Below are positions 9,699-17,323 of a stretch of 64,000 nucleotides of DNA, in pieces. The notes under the pieces are model-generated. The model was not told where the DNA came from and made no database searches. It saw only the letters and a list, made by a program, of their open reading frames with translations. The translations under genes and the position numbers were made by a program. Position 1 is the first letter of the stretch. Each line of letters opens with the position of its first letter. The stretch is from Mesorhizobium comanense. Lineage in GTDB: Bacteria > Pseudomonadota > Alphaproteobacteria > Rhizobiales > Rhizobiaceae. The DNA lies in NCBI RefSeq assembly GCF_005503535.1, contig NZ_SCNN01000017.1, positions 1 through 64,000 of the forward strand, read 5' to 3'.

Positions 9699-9740
9699 TA
9701 TAATCGGCATCGAGCCCCATGATCACGGGCCCCATGATCA
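9699..9740 (+). promoter_or_regulatory. Promoter -10 box and tandem 12-bp direct repeat upstream of the response regulator
   Basis: A perfect TATAAT is at 9699-9704. No convincing -35 box lies at 16-18 bp, which fits an activator-dependent promoter. Downstream, GCCCCATGATCA occurs twice (9714-9725 and 9729-9740) with a 15-bp period, ending 18 bp before the response-regulator ATG. Tandem direct repeats are the usual target form of OmpR-type regulators, so autoregulation is a reasonable inference. The position downstream of the -10 box would favour repression. Confidence 0.45.
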
Positions 9741-9758
9741 GGGACAAGGTCAGGCACG

Positions 9759-10487
9759 ATGCAGTCACAACCCCATATCCTTGTCGTCGACGACGACCGC
9801 GAGATCCGCACGCTGCTTGGCCGTTATCTCGACGGCCAGGGTTTCCGCGTCTCCGTCGCGGCCGACCGGCGCGAGTGCGAACAGAAGCTGGCGACGGGCC
9901 AGTTCGACCTCATGGTGCTCGACGTCATGCTGCCGGACGGCTCCGGCCTCGACATCTGCCGCAGCCTGCGCGACCGCAAGCCGCACATCCCCGTCATCCT
10001 GCTGACGGCGCTGAAGGAAGATGTCGACCGCATCATCGGCCTGGAGCTCGGCGCCGACGACTATCTGGGCAAGCCGTTCAACCCGCGCGAACTCACCGCC
10101 CGCATCCGCGCCGTGCTGAGGCGCGCCGCCCCCGAGGACGCGCCCGCCGCGCCGCGCGCCCGAATCTACCGTTTTGCCAGCTACAGTCTGGAGCCGGACA
10201 CGCGCAAGGTGATCGACGCGCAAGGCGACCTCGTCGATCTCACCGGCGCCGAGTTCGACCTTTTGCAGGTGTTCCTCGACCGTCCCGGCCGGCTGCTGTC
10301 GCGCGACCAGTTGCTCGACCTCACGCAGGGCCGCGAGCGCGACCCGCTCGAACGCTCCGTCGACGTGCTGATGAGCCGGCTGCGCCGCAAATTCGCCGAG
10401 GCCGGCGACGGACCGCTGTTCAAGACGGTGCGCAATGGCGGCTACCAGCTCACCGCGCGCGTCGAGGCCGTGGAGATCGAAGCGTGA
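9759..10487 (+). CDS. OmpR-family response regulator
   Basis: DNA-binding response regulator of 242 residues. The receiver domain (about 5-120) has the acidic pair DDD at 11-13, the phosphoacceptor Asp55 in VLDVMLPDGSG, the conserved Thr in LLTA and the Lys in GKPFNPRE. The C-terminal winged helix (about 145-235) has the usual VDLTGAEFDLL and RSVDVLMSRLRRK segments. It overlaps the sensor kinase gene by 4 bp. The pair is divergent from the Spy-like gene and the RND operon, so those are its likely targets, as with BaeR or CpxR in enterobacteria. That link is inference from position. Confidence 0.96.
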   Translation: MQSQPHILVVDDDREIRTLLGRYLDGQGFRVSVAADRRECEQKLATGQFDLMVLDVMLPDGSGLDICRSLRDRKPHIPVILLTALKEDVDRIIGLELGADDYLGKPFNPRELTARIRAVLRRAAPEDAPAAPRARIYRFASYSLEPDTRKVIDAQGDLVDLTGAEFDLLQVFLDRPGRLLSRDQLLDLTQGRERDPLERSVDVLMSRLRRKFAEAGDGPLFKTVRNGGYQLTARVEAVEIEA

Positions 10488-11725
10488 ATTCGCTGCGCCG
10501 CCGCCTCATCGTCCTGCTCGTCGCTTCCATCGTCGGCGTCGTCGGCCTCGCCACCGCCGCCGTCATCAGCGTGCGCGGCGGCGGGCCGCCGCCGGAACTG
10601 ACCGTGCCCTGGGTCGCCCAGCAGATGGAACTGGTGCTGCGGCTGCTGCCCGGCCCCATCCCGGACGTGCTGCGCGTGGAATTCACCGACCAGCCGGCCG
10701 GCGGCAAGGTCGACCGCCCGGAAACGACGATGCTGAACGATATTCTGCAGCGCCGCGGCTTCTCCCTGACGGCCGTCGTCACCGAGAAGCCGGACGAGCC
10801 CGGGCAGATCGCATCGGTGCATCTGCCCGACGGCCGCTGGGCGATCATGAAGATGCCGCATCTGAAGCCGCCCGGTCGTGAATGGCTGGTGCTGGCCGGC
10901 TGGATCTCGCTGATCGTGGCCGGCGCGACCGCCGTCTCGGTCTATTTCACCTCGGTGCTGATCCGTCCGCTGGAGATGCTGGAGGCCGCCGTCTCCAAGA
11001 TCGGCTCGGACGGCGTGCTGGCGGCCGTGCCGGAAGTCGGCTCGGCCGAAGTCAAGGCCACGGCGCATGCGCTGAACCAGCTGTCGTCGCGGCTGAGGAC
11101 GTCGATGGAAAGCCGCATGCGGTTGGTGGCCGCCGCCGGCCACGACCTGCGCACGCCGATGACGCGCATGCGGCTGCGCGCCGAATTCCTGGACGAGGAC
11201 CGCGACAAGTGGCTGCACGACCTGGACGAACTCGACCGCATCGCCGACAGCGCCATCCGCCTGGTGCGCGAGGAGGTGAACCAGGACGCCGTCGAACCGC
11301 TGGATCTGAAGAAGATGGTGCGCGACATTTCGGATGAAATGGCCACGCTTGGCCATGACGTGTCGATCGAGCGGCTGGACGCCGTCTCGGTGCGCGCCGG
11401 CGCGCTCGGCCTGCGCCGGGCGCTGCGCAACCTGATCGTCAACGCCGCCACCCACGGCCGGGCCTGCACCATCTCGCTCACCGCCGCGGACCAGCGCGCC
11501 GTGCTCTCGATCTGCGACATCGGGCCGGGCATCCCGCCCGACCTCATCAACAAGGCCTTCGAACCCTTCTTCCGCGTCGACCCCGGCCGCCAGCAATCCA
11601 TCCCCGGCGCGGGCCTCGGCCTCGCCATCGCCAAGGAAATCATCGAGCGCTACGGCGGCACCGTGACGCTGGAAAACCGCTTCGGCGGCGGCCTGGCGCA
11701 GACCGTGGTGTTCAAGGCGGTGTGA
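10484..11725 (+). CDS. Sensor histidine kinase (EnvZ-like)
   Basis: Membrane histidine kinase of 413 residues with a GTG start that overlaps the regulator stop (GTGA). The order is TM1 (about 8-28), a periplasmic sensor domain of about 100 residues, TM2 (about 136-158), HAMP, and a dimerisation helix with His220 in GHDLRTPMTRMR. The ATPase domain follows, with the N box NLIVNAATHG, G1 box DIGPGIPP and G2 box GAGLGLAIAKEI. It phosphorylates the response regulator encoded just upstream. The periplasmic domain has no family I recognise. Confidence 0.95.
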   Translation: MNSLRRRLIVLLVASIVGVVGLATAAVISVRGGGPPPELTVPWVAQQMELVLRLLPGPIPDVLRVEFTDQPAGGKVDRPETTMLNDILQRRGFSLTAVVTEKPDEPGQIASVHLPDGRWAIMKMPHLKPPGREWLVLAGWISLIVAGATAVSVYFTSVLIRPLEMLEAAVSKIGSDGVLAAVPEVGSAEVKATAHALNQLSSRLRTSMESRMRLVAAAGHDLRTPMTRMRLRAEFLDEDRDKWLHDLDELDRIADSAIRLVREEVNQDAVEPLDLKKMVRDISDEMATLGHDVSIERLDAVSVRAGALGLRRALRNLIVNAATHGRACTISLTAADQRAVLSICDIGPGIPPDLINKAFEPFFRVDPGRQQSIPGAGLGLAIAKEIIERYGGTVTLENRFGGGLAQTVVFKAV

Positions 11726-11811
11726 GGGGCGTTGGCGCAATCCTCCAGGTAGATAGCAACGCAGATAAAAGCACCTCGAAGTAGATCGGCAAAAATTGCT
11801 CGTGCCCTATT

Positions 11812-11840
11812 TTGTGTCTAGCTAGAATATGCTTTTATAT
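11812..11840 (+). promoter_or_regulatory. Putative sigma-70 promoter of the DUF1353/caspase pair
   Basis: TTGTGT (11812-11817) and TTATAT (11835-11840) are separated by exactly 17 bp, in an AT-rich tract that contrasts with the GC-rich flanks. It lies 44 bp upstream of the DUF1353 ATG and would read both genes of the insert. Confidence 0.45.
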
Positions 11841-11883
11841 GAGAGATCGCTAATTACCCTTCAGAAAAACACGGTTTTTAGCC

Positions 11884-12423
11884 ATGACCGGGGTGGCAAT
11901 ATCTTCCAACCGCGACCTACAGGATTTCATGCGCATAGCATGGCCTGGGGAGCGAAAGAGATTCATGGGGCCGCCTGCTGCGGTCGTGGCGTTCTCCGAC
12001 TGGAATTACTACTATACTAGAGACCCATTGGAGTGGCGCTCAAATACCGATCCGAAACGTACAGTGGACGTCCCTGTTGGTTTCGTAACAGATTTGGCCA
12101 GCATTCCGCCGGCATTCTGGACATTGCTGCCAAAAACTGCCGCTTACAGCTATCCTGCGATTATTCACGATTACCTTTATTGGTTTCAGCCCTGCGACCG
12201 CAAGGATGCGGATGAAGTGTTGAAGGGCGCCATGGAGGATCTCGGCGTCGCGACGGTCACCATTACCACCATTTACGGCGGCGTCCGAGTGGGCGGAGAG
12301 AGCGCTTGGCAAGCCAACGCCAAGGCCAGGGCGAATGGCGAGAAACGAGTTCTGAAGCGCTTCCCGGCTGACATGAAGATCAGTTGGGAACAGTGGAAAA
12401 CGGAGCCGGATGTATTCGTCTAG
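11884..12423 (+). CDS. DUF1353 family protein
   Basis: Soluble protein of 179 residues without a signal peptide. It has the DUF1353 signature VGFVTDLASIP (about 66-76), followed by an IIHDYLYW helix and a KDADEVLKGAM segment. DUF1353 proteins are common in phages and mobile regions and have no settled function; conserved Asp and His residues suggest a small hydrolase-like or structural fold. It is followed 54 bp later by the caspase-like gene on the same strand, and both have lower GC than their neighbours. The start is the first ATG after the AT-rich promoter tract. Confidence 0.8.
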   Translation: MTGVAISSNRDLQDFMRIAWPGERKRFMGPPAAVVAFSDWNYYYTRDPLEWRSNTDPKRTVDVPVGFVTDLASIPPAFWTLLPKTAAYSYPAIIHDYLYWFQPCDRKDADEVLKGAMEDLGVATVTITTIYGGVRVGGESAWQANAKARANGEKRVLKRFPADMKISWEQWKTEPDVFV

Positions 12424-12477
12424 GACGTGAGGTCCATTCACGTCGAAGGAGCGGCTCGTTTGTAGAGGGGGAGGACG

Positions 12478-14187
12478 ATGGCTGGGGGCAAATATGCACT
12501 GGTCATGGGCAACGCCGCCTACAACGGAGACATGGCGCTTGCAAATCCATGCCATGACGCGACGGCGATGTCTGACACACTCGCCGCATTGAAGTTCGAT
12601 GTGACCAAACTGGAGAATGGCACGCGGGACGATATGAGATCGGCGATAAAGAATTTCGTCGGAACGCTAAAGCTGGAACAGGCGTCAGTCGGGGTTTTCT
12701 ATTTTTCTGGCCACGGCCTACAGGTCGAGGATCAGAACTATGTGGTCCCGATCGACTTCGATCAACATGGCGAGCAACTGGCTTCGCGCATGATCCAGGT
12801 TCAGCCGATCATCGACGAGATGTCGAGCGACGTCACCCTCATCCTTCTGGATGCCTGTCGTAACAACCCCGGCGCGCAGCGGGTCATAGGCACGCGCGGC
12901 CTCGCCAATCTCGATGACGCGAAAGCGTTGCTTGTCGGCGGTCGTCCTGTAGAGGGCGACGCGCTCACAGTTTCCGGGTTTGGCGAGATGAAGGCAGATC
13001 GAAACAGAAATACCTTCATTGCCTTTGCAGCCGCACCTGGCCAATTCGCTTATGACGGCACAGGGAAGATGAGCCCGTTCACCCGGGCTCTTGTCAGCAA
13101 CATGGATGCGGTGGACCTGCCCCTTGCCAATCTTATGGCACGTGTCCGCAAGGAGGTCTTGTCGATAACCAAGAACCAGCAGCGAACGTGGGACAACTCG
13201 TCACTTACAGATCCATTCTTCTTCAATCCCGGATCGCTTCTGCTTTTCCTCGGAAACATCATGGCACTGATCGGTCTTCTGCTTTGTTTGACCTCCTATT
13301 CACTGGTCCTCGCGACACATAACGCCAGTTGGAACCAATTGACAGCAGCTGCCACGCTGCCATTGATCTCGCTGATCATCCTGTTGTTCGGCATGCAGAG
13401 CGTCTATTCGCGCCTTCGTGGAAACTTTGAATACTCCAACGACGAGGAAAGGACGGTCCGTGACCATCTGCTCCTGAGTCTCCAAAAGGGGGGTGTTGGG
13501 GGCTATCTTGGCGCGCAACTTGCGGCACTGTGCATCAGCGTGCCCTACTACATGGCATGGCTGCAGAAGTACGATCAGGGAGCCGCCCGGATGCCGGTGT
13601 CGCTCGGCATCCTGACGACGGAGATGGCAATTGCCGCTGCACTGATTGCTTGCCTGCTAGGGAGCACTTGTATCTTCCTCACCCGGCTCAAATGGTCGAA
13701 CCGCCGGCTGAAGTTTATCCAGCAACCTAGCCGCACAAGTATCCTGCTTGGCGCGGCTTGCGGCGGCATGCTCACCGGGGTGATCACCGCACCATTCCTC
13801 ATGGGATATTTCGGCAGCCTTGATCGGCCGCAGGTCACGCCGGGATATCTTGTTCCAGGCTCCATCATCGGCGCCTCGATCATCATCTTTTCGATCGTCA
13901 ATTTCGATTTCGAGCGTCTGAATGCCAAGCGCCTGGGATCCAGTGCATTGGCCGCGCTTGCCGCCATGCTGTTCGGCTGCCTTGCAGCGGTCATCGTGTT
14001 CGGGCCGCTCTATGCATTGGGCATCGTGCAGTTCATTACCCATCAGTTGGAGCAGAATTTTCACGACCCGGCGATTATGATCAGCGGGGGTGCGGCCTAC
14101 GGGCTTCCTGTAGGGTTGATCCTGGGGATTGTCATTGGCGCAGCCATCGTGCTGACCGAAAAGTGGTCTGCCCGACCGGTCATTTAG
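12478..14187 (+). CDS. Caspase-like (peptidase C14) protein with C-terminal multi-pass membrane domain
   Basis: A protein of 569 residues. Residues 1-250 are a caspase/metacaspase fold. It begins with YALVMGNAAY, has the catalytic His79 in YFSGHG and the catalytic Cys127 in LLDACRNN, and carries the substrate-loop-like FIAFAAAPGQFA and the PFTRAL segment. Residues about 253-565 form a membrane domain of roughly eight or nine hydrophobic helices joined by short basic loops. There is no signal peptide, so the protease most likely faces the cytoplasm. The start ATG follows GGGGGAGGACG. Bacterial caspase-like proteases are known as regulated proteases and as effectors in anti-phage and cell-death systems; a role here is inference. 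The membrane domain matches no family I recognise. Confidence 0.88.
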   Translation: MAGGKYALVMGNAAYNGDMALANPCHDATAMSDTLAALKFDVTKLENGTRDDMRSAIKNFVGTLKLEQASVGVFYFSGHGLQVEDQNYVVPIDFDQHGEQLASRMIQVQPIIDEMSSDVTLILLDACRNNPGAQRVIGTRGLANLDDAKALLVGGRPVEGDALTVSGFGEMKADRNRNTFIAFAAAPGQFAYDGTGKMSPFTRALVSNMDAVDLPLANLMARVRKEVLSITKNQQRTWDNSSLTDPFFFNPGSLLLFLGNIMALIGLLLCLTSYSLVLATHNASWNQLTAAATLPLISLIILLFGMQSVYSRLRGNFEYSNDEERTVRDHLLLSLQKGGVGGYLGAQLAALCISVPYYMAWLQKYDQGAARMPVSLGILTTEMAIAAALIACLLGSTCIFLTRLKWSNRRLKFIQQPSRTSILLGAACGGMLTGVITAPFLMGYFGSLDRPQVTPGYLVPGSIIGASIIIFSIVNFDFERLNAKRLGSSALAALAAMLFGCLAAVIVFGPLYALGIVQFITHQLEQNFHDPAIMISGGAAYGLPVGLILGIVIGAAIVLTEKWSARPVI

Positions 14188-14250
14188 GCAAGGCGCTAAG
14201 GCAGGCTGCCCCCCCGTTCGCCCCTTCGGATGTCGGGGGATGTGATTGAC

Positions 14251-14574
14251 TCAGGGCGACATCAGCGCCCACATCGCTTCGTTGAACTTGCGCATCTTTT
14301 CGCGGAATTTCTTTTCCGCCAGCATGCGCGCTAGCGTGGCTTTCTTGCGCCTTGTGTTGGCGGCCCGCCAGAGCGCCTCGACGCGGTGGAACTCGCGGCC
14401 AGCGGCCGCGGTCGCCTCCTTGCCCTTGGCGCGCATCACCGCCTTGCTCGCGGCCTTCATCGCCGCCAGTTGGGCTTCTTCATCCGTCTGTGCCGCTTCT
14501 TCCTCTCGCCGCGCCGCGCCATAGTCCTGGGCGGCCTTGGTCAGGTCCTGCACTGCTTTCCCGATGTCCGGCAT
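14251..14574 (-). CDS. Small Ala/Lys-rich helical protein, unknown
   Basis: Hypothetical protein of 107 residues, almost entirely predicted helix with Ala, Glu, Lys and Arg repeats and no signal peptide or membrane helix, probably a coiled coil. ATG 14574 is preferred because GGGGG lies 6 bases upstream; a TTG at 14586 would add four residues. It has no obvious partner: the caspase gene converges on it and minE lies beyond a palindromic element. No function can be assigned. Confidence 0.65.
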   Translation of the reverse strand: MPDIGKAVQDLTKAAQDYGAARREEEAAQTDEEAQLAAMKAASKAVMRAKGKEATAAAGREFHRVEALWRAANTRRKKATLARMLAEKKFREKMRKFNEAMWALMSP

Positions 14575-14720
14575 TGTTGCCCCCAATGTCTGTAATCGCA
14601 GGCTACAAACATTAGTGAGACCTTAAATTTGGCCGATGTCAATGATGGCTGCGGCCAACATCGAAGGCAGGCGCGGCAAACCTGGACGCAGCAGGGCGGC
14701 GACGGGCCCTGCCTCTCCTG

Positions 14721-14870
14721 GATCTCCCCCCTTGAGGGGAAGATGTCGCCGAAGGGGTCGGTTCGACCGGGCGCTAGCCGCTTTCTGCGACAAAAAAAGA
14801 GGGGCGGCGCGTTACGCGCAACGACCCCCTCTGTCCGCTTCGCGGACATCTCCCCTCGAGGGGGAGATCG
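14721..14870. repeat. Palindromic intergenic element
   Basis: Two arms of about 25 bp, each itself a near-palindrome of the type GATCTCCCC...GGGGAGAT, sit at 14721-14747 and about 14846-14870 in imperfect inverted orientation. Between them are a T7/A7-type tract and a GCGCG palindrome (GCGCGTTACGCGC). The element fills most of the 304-bp gap between the helical protein gene and minE. Elements of this type are common between genes in rhizobial genomes. Confidence 0.65.
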
Positions 14871-14879
14871 CCTTCGCTA

Positions 14880-15152
14880 TCAGCCCGCCATGGCCAGCGG
14901 CACGGGGCTCTTGTTGGGGATCTGGATGTCGATTTCCAGCGTCGACATGGTCTCGCCACGGTCCATCGACACCTGGAGATAGTCCTGATCGATCTGCACA
15001 TGCTTGGCGATGACGGCCATGATCTCCTCGCGCAATATGGAGACGAGGTCGGGCTGGGCGCGGCTGCGGCGCTCGTAAGCGAGCAGCACCTGCAGCCGCT
15101 CGCGCGCCACCGGCGCACTGGTGCGCCGCTTGAAGAGGTCGAGGATGCTCAT
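14880..15152 (-). CDS. minE: Cell division topological specificity factor MinE
   Basis: MinE of 90 residues. It binds MinD at the membrane, stimulates its ATPase and drives the oscillation that keeps MinC away from midcell. The N-terminal membrane-targeting helix (begins MSILDLFKRR), the contact helix region ERLQVLLAYERR and the C-terminal topological domain ending in LEIDIQIPNKS are all present. It overlaps minD by 4 bp (ATGA), as usual in alphaproteobacteria. The length is normal. Confidence 0.96.
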   Translation of the reverse strand: MSILDLFKRRTSAPVARERLQVLLAYERRSRAQPDLVSILREEIMAVIAKHVQIDQDYLQVSMDRGETMSTLEIDIQIPNKSPVPLAMAG

Positions 15153-15964
15153 GCCGCCCTCCTTCCCAGAAGCCGGTCGAGGAAGCCCTTGCGCTCGAAG
15201 GGAACGACGACCGGCAGATCCTCGCCTTCCAGCCTGCGTGCCGCTTCGAGATAGGCCTTGGCGGCGGCGTTGATGGGCTCCGACAGCGTCACCGGCGCGC
15301 CGAGGTTGGAGGCGCGCAGCACGTCCTGGCTCTCGGGGATGATGCCAATGAGCGGGACCGACAGGATTTCCAGCACGTCGTCGATCGACAGCATCTCGCC
15401 GCGCGCCGCGCGGGCCGCGTCGTAGCGCGTCACCAGCACGTGCTTGGCGATGTGCTCGCCCTGCTCGGCGCGCATGGTGCGAGCATCGAGCAGGCCGATG
15501 ATGCGGTCGGAATCGCGCACCGACGACACTTCCGGATTGGTGACGATGACCGCCTCGTCGGCGAAGCGCATGGCAAGCTGGGCGCCGCGCTCGATGCCGG
15601 CCGGGCTGTCGCAGAACACATAGTCGAACACCTGGCGCAGGCGACCGATGACTTCCTCGACGCCTTCTTCGGTCAGCGCGTCCTTGTCGCGGGTCTGCGA
15701 GGCCGGCAGCAGATAGAGCGTCTCCAGCCGCTTGTCGCGGATCAGCGCCTGCGACAGCTTGGCCGTGCCCTGGATGACGTTGACGAGATCGAACACCACG
15801 CGGCGCTCGGCGCCCATGATGAGATCGAGATTCCTCAGGCCGACGTCGAAATCGACGAGCGCCACCTTCTTGCCGGTCTTGGCCACGGCGGCGCCGAGCG
15901 CGGCCGTCGAAGTCGTCTTTCCGACGCCCCCCTTGCCCGAGGTGACCACCACTACCTTGCCCAT
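15149..15964 (-). CDS. minD: Septum site-determining ATPase MinD
   Basis: MinD of 271 residues, a deviant-Walker-A ATPase (SGKGGVGKTTS) that binds the membrane through its C-terminal amphipathic helix (KGFLDRLLGRR) and recruits MinC. The start at ATG 15964 is chosen over a further upstream ATG because GGAGG lies 8 bases before it and the product then begins MGKVVVVTSG, as in homologues. Further motifs are VDFDVGLRNLDLIMG and FCDSPAGIERGA. It is the middle gene of minC-minD-minE, with 122 bp between minC and minD. Confidence 0.97.
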   Translation of the reverse strand: MGKVVVVTSGKGGVGKTTSTAALGAAVAKTGKKVALVDFDVGLRNLDLIMGAERRVVFDLVNVIQGTAKLSQALIRDKRLETLYLLPASQTRDKDALTEEGVEEVIGRLRQVFDYVFCDSPAGIERGAQLAMRFADEAVIVTNPEVSSVRDSDRIIGLLDARTMRAEQGEHIAKHVLVTRYDAARAARGEMLSIDDVLEILSVPLIGIIPESQDVLRASNLGAPVTLSEPINAAAKAYLEAARRLEGEDLPVVVPFERKGFLDRLLGRRAA

Positions 15965-16086
15965 ATATCCAGCCTCCGTTGGCATTTTTATGTTCTAGTC
16001 CCGCCGTGACCGGCACGGCACCCTGTCTCAACCGCCGACCTTCGCATGCGAAGCCGGCCCGAAGCTTGCGTCCCGCCGCCGGCGCC

Positions 16087-17082
16087 TCAGCCGAGCGGCA
16101 TCACGCACAGCGCGTCGTTCTCGAGGAAGGCCTGCACCGCCTTGCCGCGCGACACGCCTTCCATCTCCTCGGCGGTCGTGTACCAGCCGTCGACCGCCAG
16201 CAGTTCCGCCTCGTTCCTGCGGCAGAAGATGCGCGCCGAGATATTGCCTTCCGAACCGGCGATCGCGCGGCCGCGAAGCGTGCCGTAGACATGGATCGAC
16301 CCGCCGGCGACGATCTCCGATCCGGACGCGACCGAGCCCAGCACGATGACATCGCCATGCGGATGGAACACCGACTGCCCCGAACGGATCGGCGTCTTGA
16401 TCATCAGCGTGCCCGCCGTTGGCTCGCCCGGCTGGTGGACGGCGCCCTGCCCCGATCCTGCCGCCTCCGCCCTGTTTGCCCGCGTCTTGCCCGATCCCGC
16501 CTTGCCAGATCCCGCTTTAGCGAACTCCGCCGTGGCGGGCTCGATCCTGATCGCTTCCAGTCCCGCCAGCGCGGGGTCCGCCTCCTGATCGTGGGAGGCC
16601 ACATCCCCGGAAATCCCGTCCTGGAGAGCCGTGTCGGCCGAAACCGCTGCCGGCGAGACCGCTGCGGCAGGCGCCTCAAGCGGCACGGCCTGCCCCTGCT
16701 CCACGGCGGCTTCCAGTTCCTCCGCCCGTGCCTTGCGCGCCGCGCGGCCAAGCAGCCCCTCGGCCGTCGCCTCCTTGGCGCCGGCCAGCAGCGGCGGCAG
16801 GTCAAGCCCCAGCGAAGCGCCCTCGAGCTCGATGGCGTAGACCCGGATGCCCCGCCCCGCCAGCGAGGCCACCAGCAAGCCGATATCGGCCGCAACGGGC
16901 TGCAGGACGTTGAGATCGAGCACCACCGGCCGGCCATTGAAATAGCCCGGCGAATTGGCGATCCAGTGATCGAGCCCCTCCAGCCAGTCGGTGATGGGCG
17001 CCTCCGGCGTCAGCGTGAAAGCGACGAAGGAACGGGCGCGAAAACGGATGGATTTGGTCTCAACGGGAGCGGCAAAGGTCAC
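16087..17082 (-). CDS. minC: Septum site-determining protein MinC
   Basis: FtsZ-ring inhibitor of 331 residues. The N-terminal domain (about 1-105) contains VVLDLNVLQP. The C-terminal beta-helix domain (about 226-331) contains the typical IRSGQSVFHPHGDVIVLG and HVYGTLRGRA stretches that bind MinD. Between them is a linker of about 120 residues, longer than the short linker of E. coli MinC and rich in Ala, Gly and Lys with a small GSGKAGSGK repeat. The start is GTG 17082 with AAGGA 11 bases upstream. A CtrA-type site lies about 50 bp upstream. Confidence 0.95.
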   Translation of the reverse strand: MTFAAPVETKSIRFRARSFVAFTLTPEAPITDWLEGLDHWIANSPGYFNGRPVVLDLNVLQPVAADIGLLVASLAGRGIRVYAIELEGASLGLDLPPLLAGAKEATAEGLLGRAARKARAEELEAAVEQGQAVPLEAPAAAVSPAAVSADTALQDGISGDVASHDQEADPALAGLEAIRIEPATAEFAKAGSGKAGSGKTRANRAEAAGSGQGAVHQPGEPTAGTLMIKTPIRSGQSVFHPHGDVIVLGSVASGSEIVAGGSIHVYGTLRGRAIAGSEGNISARIFCRRNEAELLAVDGWYTTAEEMEGVSRGKAVQAFLENDALCVMPLG

Positions 17083-17128
17083 GGCCGGGCGAATCCTTAC
17101 TCAATGGTTAAAAGTGGCCGCCGAATGG

Positions 17129-17143
17129 TTAACAAATGGTTAA
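17129..17143. promoter_or_regulatory. CtrA-type binding box upstream of minC
   Basis: TTAA at 17129-17132, seven bases, then TTAA at 17140-17143: an exact match to the TTAA-N7-TTAA core of CtrA sites in alphaproteobacteria. The octamer ATGGTTAA occurs three times here (17104, 17125, 17136). The site is 47 bp upstream of the minC GTG and is also upstream of the divergent AraC gene. Control of the Min genes by CtrA has been described in rhizobia, as I recall; the match itself is directly visible. Confidence 0.6.
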
Positions 17144-17323
17144 TGCGAGGGTTTTTGCGCCCCTCACCGGCAGCTCCCGCCATGGCCACCGAATGCGGGC
17201 CGGGCCGCAAAACTGTGTGATTGGCACAGGAATTGCGTTACATTCCAACGCGACATGAATAAGTTAGCCAACTGGTTTTGCGTCTGACATGAATGCAAAG
17301 CAGTCGGTTTGTGGGAACAAATC

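Noticed and set aside
14703..14877. Overlapping short frames in the element before minE
   Set aside because: They are translations of a palindromic repeat, not genes.
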